A DNA stretch of 60,662 bases from Natronospira sp. (GTDB taxonomy: Bacteria; Pseudomonadota; Gammaproteobacteria; Natronospirales; Natronospiraceae), in contig PWMQ01000025.1 of NCBI GenBank assembly GCA_003558125.1, positions 1-60,662 of the forward strand, in the 5' to 3' direction. The notes under the pieces were generated by a model that did no database searches, was not told the origin of the DNA, and saw only the letters and a list, made by a program, of their open reading frames with translations. The position numbers were made by a program, and so were the translations under genes. Shown here in pieces: positions 1 through 8,745 of the stretch. The stretch's first letter is position 1. The number at the start of each line of letters is the position of its first letter.

Positions 1-44
1 CAAACGCCTGCCGGAACCAAGGCCTACCTTTTTTGGCGGTCACC
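1..44 (+). repeat. Right end of composite hairpin repeat (copy C, cut by window edge)
   Basis: The sequence GGCCTACCTTTTTTGGCGG followed by GTCACC matches the right end of the complete copy at 2666-2917, and the following GTTTGGTTCAGTC tract (64-76) also matches the tract after that copy. The left part lies outside the window. Confidence 0.55.
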
Positions 45-106
45 TGGGCCGTGCCAATGAAGAGTTTGGTTCAGTCTTATCTCTTGGTGCCATCTGGAGG
101 CTTTTA

Positions 107-180
107 ATCGCGGCTGAAGCCGCTCCCACGGTGCCTATAGCCTATGCCGGAGCCGCTGTGGGAGCGGCTTTAGCCGCGAT
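107..180. repeat. REP pair (REPIN-like), copy 1
   Basis: Two inverted REP units, 107-129 (ATCGCGGCTGAAGCCGCTCC and on) and 158-180 (its near reverse complement), face each other across about 28 bases. GCGGCT-AGCCGC with GTGGGAGC is a widespread pseudomonad/xanthomonad REP core. Similar pairs lie at 2981-3053 and 3200-3275. The rest of 1-463 holds repeats only; I see no gene in it. Confidence 0.85.
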
Positions 181-282
181 CGCACCAGCCGAATCGAAGC
201 CAATCTGCTCGGATATCAGAATACGCCTCCAGCATGCACGGCCAAGGTATCCTCCATCTAGAGTGGGTCCAGGTCCCGGTGG

Positions 283-400
283 CCTTGCTCAAGGCTGTGG
301 GAGCCAGGGTGAGGCATGACTGATGGTCCGGTGGACCATCGCAGTTTGCCGAACGCCCGCACAGGGATGTGCGGGCTGGACCGGAACATCACCGGTCACC
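283..400 (-). repeat. Composite hairpin repeat, inverted copy D
   Basis: About 105 bases here match 2770-2876 in inverted orientation. They include the palindromes GATGGTCCGGTGGACCATC and GCCCGCACA-GGGA-TGTGCGGGC. The right edge (GTCACC at 395-400, preceded by CCGGAACATCACCG) is the reverse complement of the left end of copies A and B. The left boundary is uncertain. Confidence 0.6.
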
Positions 401-463
401 GGCGCCGGAGGGCCCTACACTCACTAAGGCCCATAGCCATTAGCTCACCAGGGTCACAAGCCG

Positions 464-1066
464 TCACCCAAGATCATCCTTCTTGACCGACATCCCTGCC
501 GTCAGCGCCATCCGCATGGCATCTTCCATGGACATGTCCACCGCGCGAACACGGGAGCGGGGAAGGAAAAAAGTGTAGCCACCGACCTGATAGCTCATGG
601 GCATGTAAACCGCGATGCGATCTTCGCCGCCCACGCCATCCGGCAGGCCGTCAAAATCCTCACGGGTCACAAAGCCCAGCAACTCCACTTCAGGGTCAGG
701 CCCGGGCCGCACCATGACGACCTTGTCAAAACTGTTTTTCTTGTCGCTGGTTACAAACTGGACCAGGTCCCTGAAGGCACCGTAAACGGTCTTGAGCAAG
801 GGAATGCGGTCCATGATCGCGCCGCCAAAACCAAACAGTCGTCGGACGGGTTCGGTCCGGGTCAGCAGGCCGACCGCGAAGACAAGACCAATGGCCAGGA
901 CCACTCCCGTACCCGGGATGTAGTATTCATCCGGCAGGACCATCCGCACCAGGCTGCCCAGCCCGCGCTCGGCACTGAACAGCAGCCACAAGGCCAACCA
1001 CAAGGTAACCACGGCCGGCAGCAAGGCGGCGAGACCCGCCAGAAATATGCGCCCCAGTTCACGCAT
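464..1066 (-). CDS. DUF502 family inner-membrane protein
   Basis: This is a 200-residue protein of the DUF502 family, whose biochemical role is not established. Two hydrophobic segments near the N-terminus (about residues 8-30 and 52-68) flank a short loop. They are followed by the family's typical IPLLKTVYGAFRDLVQF stretch and a soluble beta-rich domain with the GFVTRED and YMPMSYQVGG motifs. Length is usual for the family. It is transcribed divergently from the photolyase, with 68 bases between the two chosen starts. Identification rests on the overall motif pattern. No function should be inferred beyond a membrane protein. Confidence 0.85.
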   Translation of the reverse strand: MRELGRIFLAGLAALLPAVVTLWLALWLLFSAERGLGSLVRMVLPDEYYIPGTGVVLAIGLVFAVGLLTRTEPVRRLFGFGGAIMDRIPLLKTVYGAFRDLVQFVTSDKKNSFDKVVMVRPGPDPEVELLGFVTREDFDGLPDGVGGEDRIAVYMPMSYQVGGYTFFLPRSRVRAVDMSMEDAMRMALTAGMSVKKDDLG

Positions 1067-1134
1067 GCACGATCTCCCTAATGAGTGCTCAACTTCGTGC
1101 TACGGTAGCAGATTCAGCCCAACGACGATGGAAT

Positions 1135-2574
1135 ATGAAAACCGTACTGTTCTGGTTCCGCCGCGACCTGAGACTGAGTGACAACCCGGCATTGCGTGCT
1201 GCATTGAATGCCGCCGACAGGGTGGTGCCGGTCTATATCCATTCTCCGCACGAGGAAGGTGACTGGGGCCCTGGCGGTGCCAGCCGCTGGTGGCTGATGA
1301 AAAGCCTGGCCAGGCTGGACCGACGCCTGTGGGATCACGATAGCCGACTGATCATTCGCCAGGGCGATGCCCTGGATTGTCTGCACTCACTGCTGGCGAG
1401 CACGGCCGCGGAGGCGGTATTCTGGAATCGACTTTACGAGCCCGCGGTAGTGGAGAGGGATCGAAAGATCAAGGAGTGGCTGAAGCAGCAGGGCTACCAT
1501 GCGGAAAGCCACAACGGTGCCCTCCTCGTCGAGCCCTGGGAGCTGCGCACGGGCAAGGGTGAGCCATACCGGGTTTTCACGCCCTTCTGGCGGGCCCTGT
1601 CCAAACGCGATGAACCGGACAGCCCCTTGCAGAAGCCACGTACTCTGCGTCCTACCGCACAGTGGCCATCTTCACTGGCTCTCGATGAATTAAAGCTACT
1701 GTCGGGAATCGGCTGGGAAGACAAACTGGAAACACACTGGCAGCCGGGAGAAGCAGGTGCCGGTGATGCCATGGATCGTTTTCTTGATCAGGCACTGGTC
1801 GATTACAAGACCGCTCGCGATTTGCCGGACGTGAGCGGCACCTCGCGGCTATCGCCCCATCTGCACTTTGGTGAAATCAGTCCCCGCCAGGCATGGCACC
1901 GGGTGCGTTCGCGCATGGCCGGCCAGGCGGCAGTGGAGGAAGGGGGCTGGACCTGGCTGCGTGAACTGGGCTGGCGGGAGTTTGCCCATCATGTCTTGTT
2001 CGAGTTTCCCCACACGCCGGATCAACCCCTGTATTCCCGCTGGCAGGATTTCCCATGGCGCAAAAACCATGAGGCCTTTGTGCTTGCCTGGCAGCGCGGC
2101 GAGACCGGTTATCCCATCGTTGACGCAGGCATGAGAGAGCTGTGGGAAACCGGCTACATGCATAACCGTGTGCGGATGATAGCCGCCTCCGTCCTGGTGA
2201 AGAACATCCGTGCACCCTGGCTGTCGGGGGCAAAGTGGTTCTGGGATACGCTGGTGGATGCGGATCTGGCCAACAACACCATGGGTTGGCAATGGTCGGC
2301 TGGCTGCGGTGCTGATGCGGCGCCGTATTTTCGTATCTTCAATCCTTTCACCCAGAGCCGGCGCTTTGACCCGGAGGGACGATATCTTCGCCGCTGGCTG
2401 CCGGAGTTGAGCAAGCTTCCCGACCGGGACCTGCATGCCCCCCATGAAGCCGCCGACGGCATCCTTCACCATGCCGGCCTGCGACTGGACCGAGACTATC
2501 CCCGGCCCATCGTCGACTACAAAAGCTCCCGCGAGGAGGCACTGGCGGCTGCCCGGGCGGTGGCTTCATCGTGA
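1135..2574 (+). CDS. phrB: Deoxyribodipyrimidine photolyase (class I)
   Basis: A light-driven flavoprotein that repairs cyclobutane pyrimidine dimers. The start at 1135 is chosen because MKTVLFWFRRDLRLSDNPAL is the canonical photolyase N-terminus. An in-frame ATG at 1081 would add 18 unrelated residues. The N-terminal antenna-binding alpha/beta domain is followed by the helical FAD domain with the diagnostic GCGADAAPYFRIFNP near residue 390, the preceding WFWDTLVDADLANNTMGWQW helix and the following SRRFDPEG motif. At 479 residues it has full family length. A cryptochrome-like role cannot be excluded from sequence alone, but class I CPD photolyase is the best fit. Flanking DNA on both sides is repeat-rich. 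Confidence 0.93.
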   Translation: MKTVLFWFRRDLRLSDNPALRAALNAADRVVPVYIHSPHEEGDWGPGGASRWWLMKSLARLDRRLWDHDSRLIIRQGDALDCLHSLLASTAAEAVFWNRLYEPAVVERDRKIKEWLKQQGYHAESHNGALLVEPWELRTGKGEPYRVFTPFWRALSKRDEPDSPLQKPRTLRPTAQWPSSLALDELKLLSGIGWEDKLETHWQPGEAGAGDAMDRFLDQALVDYKTARDLPDVSGTSRLSPHLHFGEISPRQAWHRVRSRMAGQAAVEEGGWTWLRELGWREFAHHVLFEFPHTPDQPLYSRWQDFPWRKNHEAFVLAWQRGETGYPIVDAGMRELWETGYMHNRVRMIAASVLVKNIRAPWLSGAKWFWDTLVDADLANNTMGWQWSAGCGADAAPYFRIFNPFTQSRRFDPEGRYLRRWLPELSKLPDRDLHAPHEAADGILHHAGLRLDRDYPRPIVDYKSSREEALAAARAVASS

Positions 2575-2630
2575 GTAGAGGGTCGTTTGGCGGTTGGAGG
2601 GTCGGCAGCGACAGAGTTCGGTTCTTTTAG

Positions 2631-2642
2631 GGAACCTCTGAT
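2631..2642 (+). repeat. Partial terminal repeat of the 274-bp MITE family
   Basis: GGAACCTCTGAT is identical to the outer 12 bases of the MITE at 47244-47517. The sequence then diverges into the composite repeat. It may be a remnant or chance; 12 bases is weak support. Confidence 0.35.
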
Positions 2643-2665
2643 CTGCGTCAGACCCTGCGATGACG

Positions 2666-2917
2666 GTGACGGGTTGCGTTCCGGCCTATGTGCCGACAGG
2701 ACTTTCCAAGGACGCTGTGAATACATCCCTGTACGCTCTGGGTTCGGCCGGGAGGCTGCGTATTCCTGCTCCGCCTCCCGGTCCAGCCCGCACATCCCTG
2801 TGCGGGCGTTCGGCAAGCTGCGATGGTCCACTGGACCATCGGTCTTGCCTCACCCTGCCTCACACAGCCTTGGAAAGCCCTGTCGGCACATAGGCCTGCC
2901 TTTCGTAAAAGGTCACC
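2666..2917 (+). repeat. Composite hairpin repeat, complete copy A
   Basis: The ends are GGTGAC and GTCACC. Inside them lies a long near-perfect inverted repeat, 2683-2711 (GGCCTATGTGCCGACAGG and on) against 2868-2896. The loop holds further palindromes (GCCCGCACA-TCCC-TGTGCGGGC, GATGGTCCACTGGACCATC). The left end GGTGACGGGTTGCGTTCCGG recurs at 54704 and, inverted, at 381-400. It lies in the 758-base gap between the photolyase and the dehydrogenase, which holds only repeats. Confidence 0.75.
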
Positions 2918-2980
2918 TAGGCTGTGCTAGGGTCTAGCTTGGTTCAGTCCTATATCTTGGTGCCATCCGAAGAGTTTTTT

Positions 2981-3053
2981 CGCGAATAAATTCGCTCCCA
3001 CGATGGCTTTGCGGTATGCCGAAGTCGCCGTTGGTGCGGCTTTCGGGCGTGAT
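2981..3053. repeat. Degenerate REP pair, copy 2
   Basis: A decayed inverted REP pair: CGCGAATAAATTCGCTCCCA at the left and GTTGGTGCGGCTTTCGGGCG at the right. It is preceded by the same TTGGTGCCATC tract (2958-2968) that precedes copies 1 and 3. Confidence 0.6.
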
Positions 3054-3199
3054 TAAGGCGGGTCGAATCGGTGGCAATCTGCACAAAGGCCAGAATACGC
3101 CATCAACCAGCTCGGCTCAGGTGACTTCCACCCAAGGTAGCCCGTGCTAATGGAAAGTTTGGTTAAGTCTTATCTTTTGGTGCCAGCCGGAGACTCTTG

Positions 3200-3275
3200 A
3201 TCGCGGCAGGAATGCCGCTCCCACGGTGCCATTAGCGCACACCGAAGCCACCGTGGGAGCGGCTTTAGCCGCGAT
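3200..3275. repeat. REP pair (REPIN-like), copy 3
   Basis: Inverted REP units at 3200-3224 and 3253-3275. The right unit is identical to the right unit of copy 1. The flank GGTGCCATCTGGAGGCTTTT that precedes copy 1 occurs here after the right unit in inverted orientation (3276-3296), so this locus is a rearranged, nested version. Confidence 0.85.
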
Positions 3276-3332
3276 TAAAAGCCTCCAGATGGCACCAAGG
3301 CAAACGAAGCCACCAGAACAGCAAAAGAAAAA

Positions 3333-4292
3333 TCAAACCACGCGATTACGTTCCTCACCCGTCTTGAAGGCACGCACATTCATGGCCATTTCATCCAAGG
3401 CACGTTGACGAGCTTCGACGGTGGCCCAGGCGATATGCGGGGTTAGCACCAGGTTGGGGACATCCTCGTCGAGCAAGGGGTTGCCATCCACCGGAGGCTC
3501 CTGGCTGAGCACATCCACCCCCGCGCCGGCGATCTCACCCTGGCGGAGGGCATCGGCCAGTGCCTGTTCATCGACAACTGCACCGCGGGCGGTATTGATC
3601 AGAATGGCATGGGCAGGCATGCGCTTGAGGGCATCGGCATTGATCAGATGACGGGTGTCCTCGCTCAGCGGGCAGTGCAGGCTAAGCACATCGGATTGCT
3701 CCAGCACCTGCTCAACCGGCAGCCGACCCTCACGAATCTCACCTTTCCAACCCGGCCTTTCGGCGATCAGTATCTCCATGCCGAAGGCCTCTCCCAGGCG
3801 GGCCACCCCGCCGCCAAGCTCACCGTAGCCAATAATACCCAGAGTGCGGCCAGACAGCTCGCGGATAGGGTAATCGAGCATGGTGAAATGGGGTGATCGG
3901 CTCCAATCACCACCGCGCATTCGGTCGCGATAATCGTCGAGGCGCTGATTCAGGGTAAGGATCAAGGAAAATACATGCTGGGCCACAGCGGCCGTACAGT
4001 AACCGGCGATGTTGCAGACCGCGATGCCCCGCTCCCTGGCCGCATCTGTATCCACATTGTCGAAGCCCGTGGCCGCCAGACAGATCAGCTTGAGATTGGG
4101 GGCAGCATCCATCAATGCCGCAGTCACCTTGACCTTGTTGGTCAGCAGGCACTCCACCTCCGCGATCCGCGCCGGTATTTGTTCCGGGGCACTGACCGGG
4201 TAGATCTCCAGGGGATTGAGCACGGCCTCGAGCTCCGTGGTCAAGACATCGTTGTTGCTGACGGTATCGAAATCCAGGAATACGCCTTTCAC
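3333..4292 (-). CDS. D-2-hydroxyacid dehydrogenase (glycerate dehydrogenase-like)
   Basis: An NAD(P)-dependent oxidoreductase of the D-isomer 2-hydroxyacid family, interconverting 2-keto and D-2-hydroxy acids such as hydroxypyruvate/glycerate. Its 319 residues contain the Rossmann motif GIIGYGELGGGVA in the middle and the catalytic set Arg (NTARGAVVDE), Glu (SQEPPVDG) and His (LTPHIAWAT). The start is a GTG preceded by GGAGAG. It ends at the repeat cluster and follows the EAL gene on the same strand after about 40 bases, so the two could share a transcript. Substrate specificity is not readable; glycerate dehydrogenase (HprA type) is the closest guess. Confidence 0.85.
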   Translation of the reverse strand: MKGVFLDFDTVSNNDVLTTELEAVLNPLEIYPVSAPEQIPARIAEVECLLTNKVKVTAALMDAAPNLKLICLAATGFDNVDTDAARERGIAVCNIAGYCTAAVAQHVFSLILTLNQRLDDYRDRMRGGDWSRSPHFTMLDYPIRELSGRTLGIIGYGELGGGVARLGEAFGMEILIAERPGWKGEIREGRLPVEQVLEQSDVLSLHCPLSEDTRHLINADALKRMPAHAILINTARGAVVDEQALADALRQGEIAGAGVDVLSQEPPVDGNPLLDEDVPNLVLTPHIAWATVEARQRALDEMAMNVRAFKTGEERNRVV

Positions 4293-4333
4293 TAAAGTCT
4301 CTCCGCTTACTCAGAAAATCGCGAATGGCCTGA

Positions 4334-5431
4334 TCAAACGCCAGCCCCGCTGGGCAGCTTCGGGGTTTGCGGCGGGGCATCGGGCCGGCAGAGGAGAAAA
4401 CCCTGGGCGAAATCCACCCCCTGGCTGGCGAGGAAATCCCATTCCGACCGCGTTTCAACACCCTCGGCCACCGTTTTGACGTCCAGCTCCCTGGCCATCT
4501 CAACCAGCTTGCTGAACACGGTCTGGCGATATCGGTCGCCATCGATACCACTGACCAGTTCCCGATCAAACTTGATGTAGTTCGGCCGTAGCGAGGAGAG
4601 GAGGTTCAGGGAAGCGTAACCGGCACCCAGGTCATCAAGGGCCACACCAAAACCCGCATCACGATAGAACTGAAGGATTGATTTAAGGTGTTTGCTATCG
4701 GAGATTTCCTCGCTCTCGATCACTTCAAACACCAGTCGGGACGGTTCGATGCCGGCATCGTGGATTGCCCGAACGGTGGTCTGGAGACAGAAATTCGGGT
4801 CATAAATGGCCGTGGGATTGAAATTGATGAAGATCTTGCCAGGCAAGTCATGGCTGACAGCATCCCGGATCGCGGTCAGCCGGGCGGCACGATCCAGGTG
4901 GAAGGTCAGCTCCGCCCGGCTGGCGGCCTGGAATATCTCGAAGGGGGGGATGGTTTTTCCGTCGTCCCCGCGAGCCCGAAGCAGGCATTCATGGGCATGA
5001 ATGTTGGCCGGATTGGCCATGGAAACGATGGGATGAAAATGGGCAAACAGCCTGTCGGACTCCATCAAGTCCACCAGCCAGCAACCGGATTCACGACCCA
5101 GCAATACCGACAGGGACCGGGCCTGAAGCAAGTCGCCAAGCCCGGGGGTCTTGTTTCCGGCAACAAACAGGGCATGGCTCTGCTTCTGTTCCGGCTCGCT
5201 GAGGCGTTCTTCCAGTTGGCCCAGCAGGCGAGAAAGATCACCGTCACCGAGGGCGATACCCTGAATGCCGCCGTCCATTTCCTCGATACTCAGGCCCAGG
5301 GCCTTGCTGGCCTCCCGCAGCTTGCGACGGGTATGGGGAACGGGAGGCGCCAGATAGAGGCGCCCGCTACTTCGGGGCAAGGGTTCAACGACTTCACAGG
5401 CTGAACAACGAGCCTTTGACTCCATGTGCAA
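4334..5431 (-). CDS. EAL-domain protein, probable c-di-GMP phosphodiesterase
   Basis: A 365-residue cytoplasmic protein with a short Cys-containing N-terminus (RCSACEV, residues 8-14), a poorly conserved first 110 residues and a C-terminal EAL domain (about 120-355). Catalytic and metal-site motifs are present: Glu in HECLLR (in place of the usual EALLR), Asn in FINFNP, Glu in VFEVIE, Asp-Asp in ALDDLGAGYASL, Lys in YIKFDREL and Glu in TVAEGVET. All metal ligands are kept, so c-di-GMP hydrolysis is plausible although the signature Ala is Cys. There is no GGDEF domain and no membrane segment. It follows the small lipoprotein gene by 58 bases on the same strand. Confidence 0.88.
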   Translation of the reverse strand: MHMESKARCSACEVVEPLPRSSGRLYLAPPVPHTRRKLREASKALGLSIEEMDGGIQGIALGDGDLSRLLGQLEERLSEPEQKQSHALFVAGNKTPGLGDLLQARSLSVLLGRESGCWLVDLMESDRLFAHFHPIVSMANPANIHAHECLLRARGDDGKTIPPFEIFQAASRAELTFHLDRAARLTAIRDAVSHDLPGKIFINFNPTAIYDPNFCLQTTVRAIHDAGIEPSRLVFEVIESEEISDSKHLKSILQFYRDAGFGVALDDLGAGYASLNLLSSLRPNYIKFDRELVSGIDGDRYRQTVFSKLVEMARELDVKTVAEGVETRSEWDFLASQGVDFAQGFLLCRPDAPPQTPKLPSGAGV

Positions 5432-5489
5432 TCAGCTCCCAAGCTAACAATCGTGGCATCAACGCCGCCCTGGCTGGAATTGGCCAAAA

Positions 5490-5957
5490 TCAGCAATCCA
5501 CTGTTTCCTGGTTGACTTCGAAATCCACCGCACCTTCGACCCGTGGCAGGCGAACCAAATGGAAGGGCTGAGTAAATGCCTGGGTCACCATGCAATTGCG
5601 ACCCGGCGCCTCCATGCGGACCCGCACCTTCAGACCCTCTTCGTTGCGCTCGGCACTGCGCACGCGAACGGTATATCCGCCCGTGCGACGCTCGCCCATG
5701 AAGGCGGCGATCACCATGAACTGCTCGAAATCCACCGCCGGCGGCTCACCGCGTTGGCCAGCCTGCCGCCAGATCCCCTCAAAAGCCTCGGCGTCACGGA
5801 TAACCGTCATGCTCTCGCTGGACACACGGCTCTGGGTGCCTCTTGCCAGCTCTTCCAACTCCAGTTGCTCTCCCACTTCAACCTCCGCACGTTCACCGCC
5901 AGCGCAGGCGGTCAGTGGCAGCATAACGGCCATAAAAATCAGTTTATGCCAGGACAT
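5490..5957 (-). CDS. PrcB-like lipoprotein
   Basis: A 155-residue protein with a signal peptide and lipobox LTAC (Cys18), so probably an envelope lipoprotein. The mature part (about residues 45-150) resembles the PrcB C-terminal domain: FMVIAAFMGERRTGGYTVRV followed by a strand-rich tail and FHLVRLPR. In PrcB this domain belongs to a protease complex, but no PrtP-type partner lies nearby. It sits on the minus strand between ppc and the EAL gene. The function is unknown; the domain call is moderately confident. Confidence 0.65.
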   Translation of the reverse strand: MSWHKLIFMAVMLPLTACAGGERAEVEVGEQLELEELARGTQSRVSSESMTVIRDAEAFEGIWRQAGQRGEPPAVDFEQFMVIAAFMGERRTGGYTVRVRSAERNEEGLKVRVRMEAPGRNCMVTQAFTQPFHLVRLPRVEGAVDFEVNQETVDC

Positions 5958-6033
5958 GGTCTAGACCCTCAATACAATGGAAACCCGGTTCACCCGATTC
6001 TGACACACTTGGTGACCACTATTCAGACATTCT

Positions 6034-8745
6034 CTAGCCGGTGTTTTGCAAACCCTGAGCGATGCCGTTGACCGAGGCAATCAGGGCATGCAGCAGGGCA
6101 TCATCCTCACGCCCGCCTTCACGCCAGCGGCGGAGCAGATCCACCTGAAGGATACTCATGGGATCCACATAGGGGTTTCGCAGGCGAATGGCCCGAGCCA
6201 GCACCGGATCATCTTCCAGCAGCTCATCCCGGCCTTTCACGCTCAAAAGACCTTCTATGGTGGCCTTATGTTCCTCACGGATACGGTCGAACAGTCCATG
6301 GCGGGCCGGATCCACCAGGACCATGTAACGGGCGGCAATATCCATGTCCGACTTGGCCAGCACCATCTCCACATCGGACAGCAGGGCGCGCAGGAAGGGC
6401 CAGTCCCGAGCTGCCGTAAGGAGTGCTTCCTCCCCGTGGGCCTCCCGGGCCGCGCGCAGGCCGGCCCCCAGGCCGTACCAGCCGGGCAAGAGCGCCCGGG
6501 ATTGGGTCCAGGCGAAGACCCAGGGGATGGCGCGCAGGTCCTGGATGCCCTGGCCACTGCGTCGGCTGGCCGGGCGCGAGCCCATGGCCATGCGTTGGAT
6601 CACATCAATGGGGGTGGCCTCGCGGAAAAAATCCTCGAACGCGGGCGTCTCGTAAACCAACTCCCGGAAGGCACTGCGGCTGGCGGTCGCCAGCGTCTCC
6701 ATCAATTCGCTTTGCTCGGGGCTCGCCGCCACTGCCTGGCCGGGCATGCTGGCGCGCAAGACGCTGCCCACGCTCTGCTCCAGGGTGCGCATGGCAATGG
6801 AACGCAGGCCGTACTTGGCGCTGATGACTTCGCCCTGTTCGGTCACCCGCAAGCGCCCGCGCACGCTGCCGGCCGGTGCCGCGAGCACCGCCTGGGGCAC
6901 CTTGCCGCCACCACGACTGGTACTGCCGCCGCGTCCATGAAATATCCTTGGCTGCACTCGGCCTGCCTCGGCGGCCGCCACGATTCGTGCCTGGGCCTTC
7001 TGGACCGCCCAGCGGGAAGCAGCAATGCCGGATTCCTTATTGCTGTCGGAATAGCCCACCATCACTTCCTGGGCCGCATCACGAGCGGCCAGATGGCTGG
7101 CGTAGAGGGGTTCGTCGAATACCTGGCGCAGGATGTCCGGTCCGTTCTCCAGGTCGGGGACGGTTTCCAGCAGGGGCACGATATCCAGCGGCACCTGGCC
7201 GTCGGCATCGCCCAGACCGGCAATCCGGGCCAGCAACAGCACGGCCACCAGATCTTCCGGGCCCTGGGCCATGCTGATGATATAGGTGCCGATGGCCTCG
7301 GGGCCAAAGCGGCGGCGACATTCGCCGATGGCCCGGAAGACATCCAGGGTCGGATCCAGGGTCTCGCCCGCCGGGGTCTCACCGTCGATACCGGCCTCCA
7401 GCAGACCTCGCATGCGCTCAAGCCGCTCCTCGGGGCTTCGATTCATCCATTCCGGGTCCTGCAGATACTCGCCGATTGCCTGGCGATGGACCTCGGAATC
7501 CTGGCGGATATCCAGGGCGGCCATGTGGAAACCGAAGGTGGTGGCCCGCCGATAGAGTCGGCGGACGGAGAAACGACCGGCATGCTCACCCCGATTCTCA
7601 CCCAGGCTGTCGGTGATACAGACAATATCGTCCACGAATTCCGAAGGTGACTGATAGGCGGCCTCGCCATCCGTCGCGGTGGCGGCAAGCCGCGCCTGCA
7701 TCATGCGGATCATCACCCGGTAGGGCATGCTGCGGTGACGGGCCGGCAGTGCGTCCACCACATCGGGAAAATCCCGCTGATACTGTTCCAGCCGCATGCG
7801 CAGGGCCTCGGTGACACCGATGCGGGAGAGTGACTGGCTCAGGCGGCGGTAAAGCGCATCCAGTTCCCCCTGATAGGCGCGCAATACCAATTGGCGGTGC
7901 TCGGCCAGGGTTTCGCGAATGGTGGTGGCATTGACGTTGGGGTTGCCATCCATGTCACCGCCGACCCAGCTGCCGAAACGGACCAGGGGCGGCAACCGCT
8001 CGGGCAGTTCCGCCTCCGGCCAGACGGCAGTCAGCGCTTCTTCCATGGCTTCATAGAAAGGCGGAATCACCCGATAGAGGACATCGGTGAAATAGAACAG
8101 CACATGTTCCAGCTCGTCGGCCACTGAAGGCCGTTGACTGGGATGCTCCTCGGTCTGCCAGGCCGCAGTGATTTCCATGCGAATCCGCTCACGGGCGGCG
8201 CGATCCTCTCGCGGGGTCATGTCCGGATCCATGCGGCTGACCAGGAGACGGGCCATGCGCTGCTGCTTCTCCAGCAAGGAACGGCGCATGGATTCGGTGG
8301 GATGGGCAGTAAAGACCGGAACGAATTGCACCCTGTCCAGGGCCTGGATGATCTGGTCCCGGCTGATCCCGGCGGCCTGGAGCTTCTCAAGGCTGTCCCG
8401 CAATCCATCCGGCTGAGGCAGGTCTTCCCGTTCATAATCCCGCCGGCGGCGGATGCGATGCACTCGTTCGGCCAGGTTCACGGTCTGGAAATAGGTGGAA
8501 AAGGCACGAGTCAGGGCCGCAGCGTCTGCCGCCGACAGGCCTTCCATGGCCTCGGCCAGGCTTTCCGCGGCAATACGATGGCCCTCACGCCGGCGGATGG
8601 CATTGCGTCGGGCCGTTTCCACCCGCTCATAGAGATCAATACCGCCCTGCTCCCGGAGCATGGCACCCACCAGGGCGCCCAGCTCACTGACATCATCGCG
8701 CAGGGGCTGATCCTTGGGGGCAAACTGGATATCGCGTCTGGCCAT
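6034..8745 (-). CDS. ppc: Phosphoenolpyruvate carboxylase
   Basis: Carboxylates PEP with bicarbonate to oxaloacetate, refilling the TCA cycle. Motifs include the catalytic His in FTAHPTES (about residue 148), VGYSDSNKESG (about 565) and the mobile loop FHGRGGSTSRGGG (about 607). The C-terminus ends NTG, as usual for bacterial enzymes. I place the start at 8745 (MARRDIQFAPKDQPL, 903 residues) because the upstream extension is read inside tspO. The ATG overlaps the tspO stop as TGATG, implying translational coupling. It is the last gene of a minus-strand run ltaE, FAH hydrolase, tspO, ppc. Confidence 0.95.
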   Translation of the reverse strand: MARRDIQFAPKDQPLRDDVSELGALVGAMLREQGGIDLYERVETARRNAIRRREGHRIAAESLAEAMEGLSAADAAALTRAFSTYFQTVNLAERVHRIRRRRDYEREDLPQPDGLRDSLEKLQAAGISRDQIIQALDRVQFVPVFTAHPTESMRRSLLEKQQRMARLLVSRMDPDMTPREDRAARERIRMEITAAWQTEEHPSQRPSVADELEHVLFYFTDVLYRVIPPFYEAMEEALTAVWPEAELPERLPPLVRFGSWVGGDMDGNPNVNATTIRETLAEHRQLVLRAYQGELDALYRRLSQSLSRIGVTEALRMRLEQYQRDFPDVVDALPARHRSMPYRVMIRMMQARLAATATDGEAAYQSPSEFVDDIVCITDSLGENRGEHAGRFSVRRLYRRATTFGFHMAALDIRQDSEVHRQAIGEYLQDPEWMNRSPEERLERMRGLLEAGIDGETPAGETLDPTLDVFRAIGECRRRFGPEAIGTYIISMAQGPEDLVAVLLLARIAGLGDADGQVPLDIVPLLETVPDLENGPDILRQVFDEPLYASHLAARDAAQEVMVGYSDSNKESGIAASRWAVQKAQARIVAAAEAGRVQPRIFHGRGGSTSRGGGKVPQAVLAAPAGSVRGRLRVTEQGEVISAKYGLRSIAMRTLEQSVGSVLRASMPGQAVAASPEQSELMETLATASRSAFRELVYETPAFEDFFREATPIDVIQRMAMGSRPASRRSGQGIQDLRAIPWVFAWTQSRALLPGWYGLGAGLRAAREAHGEEALLTAARDWPFLRALLSDVEMVLAKSDMDIAARYMVLVDPARHGLFDRIREEHKATIEGLLSVKGRDELLEDDPVLARAIRLRNPYVDPMSILQVDLLRRWREGGREDDALLHALIASVNGIAQGLQNTG

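Noticed and set aside
6046-7650. A 534-codon open frame on the plus strand
   Set aside because: It lies wholly antisense to ppc, has no family motifs, and follows from the high GC content.
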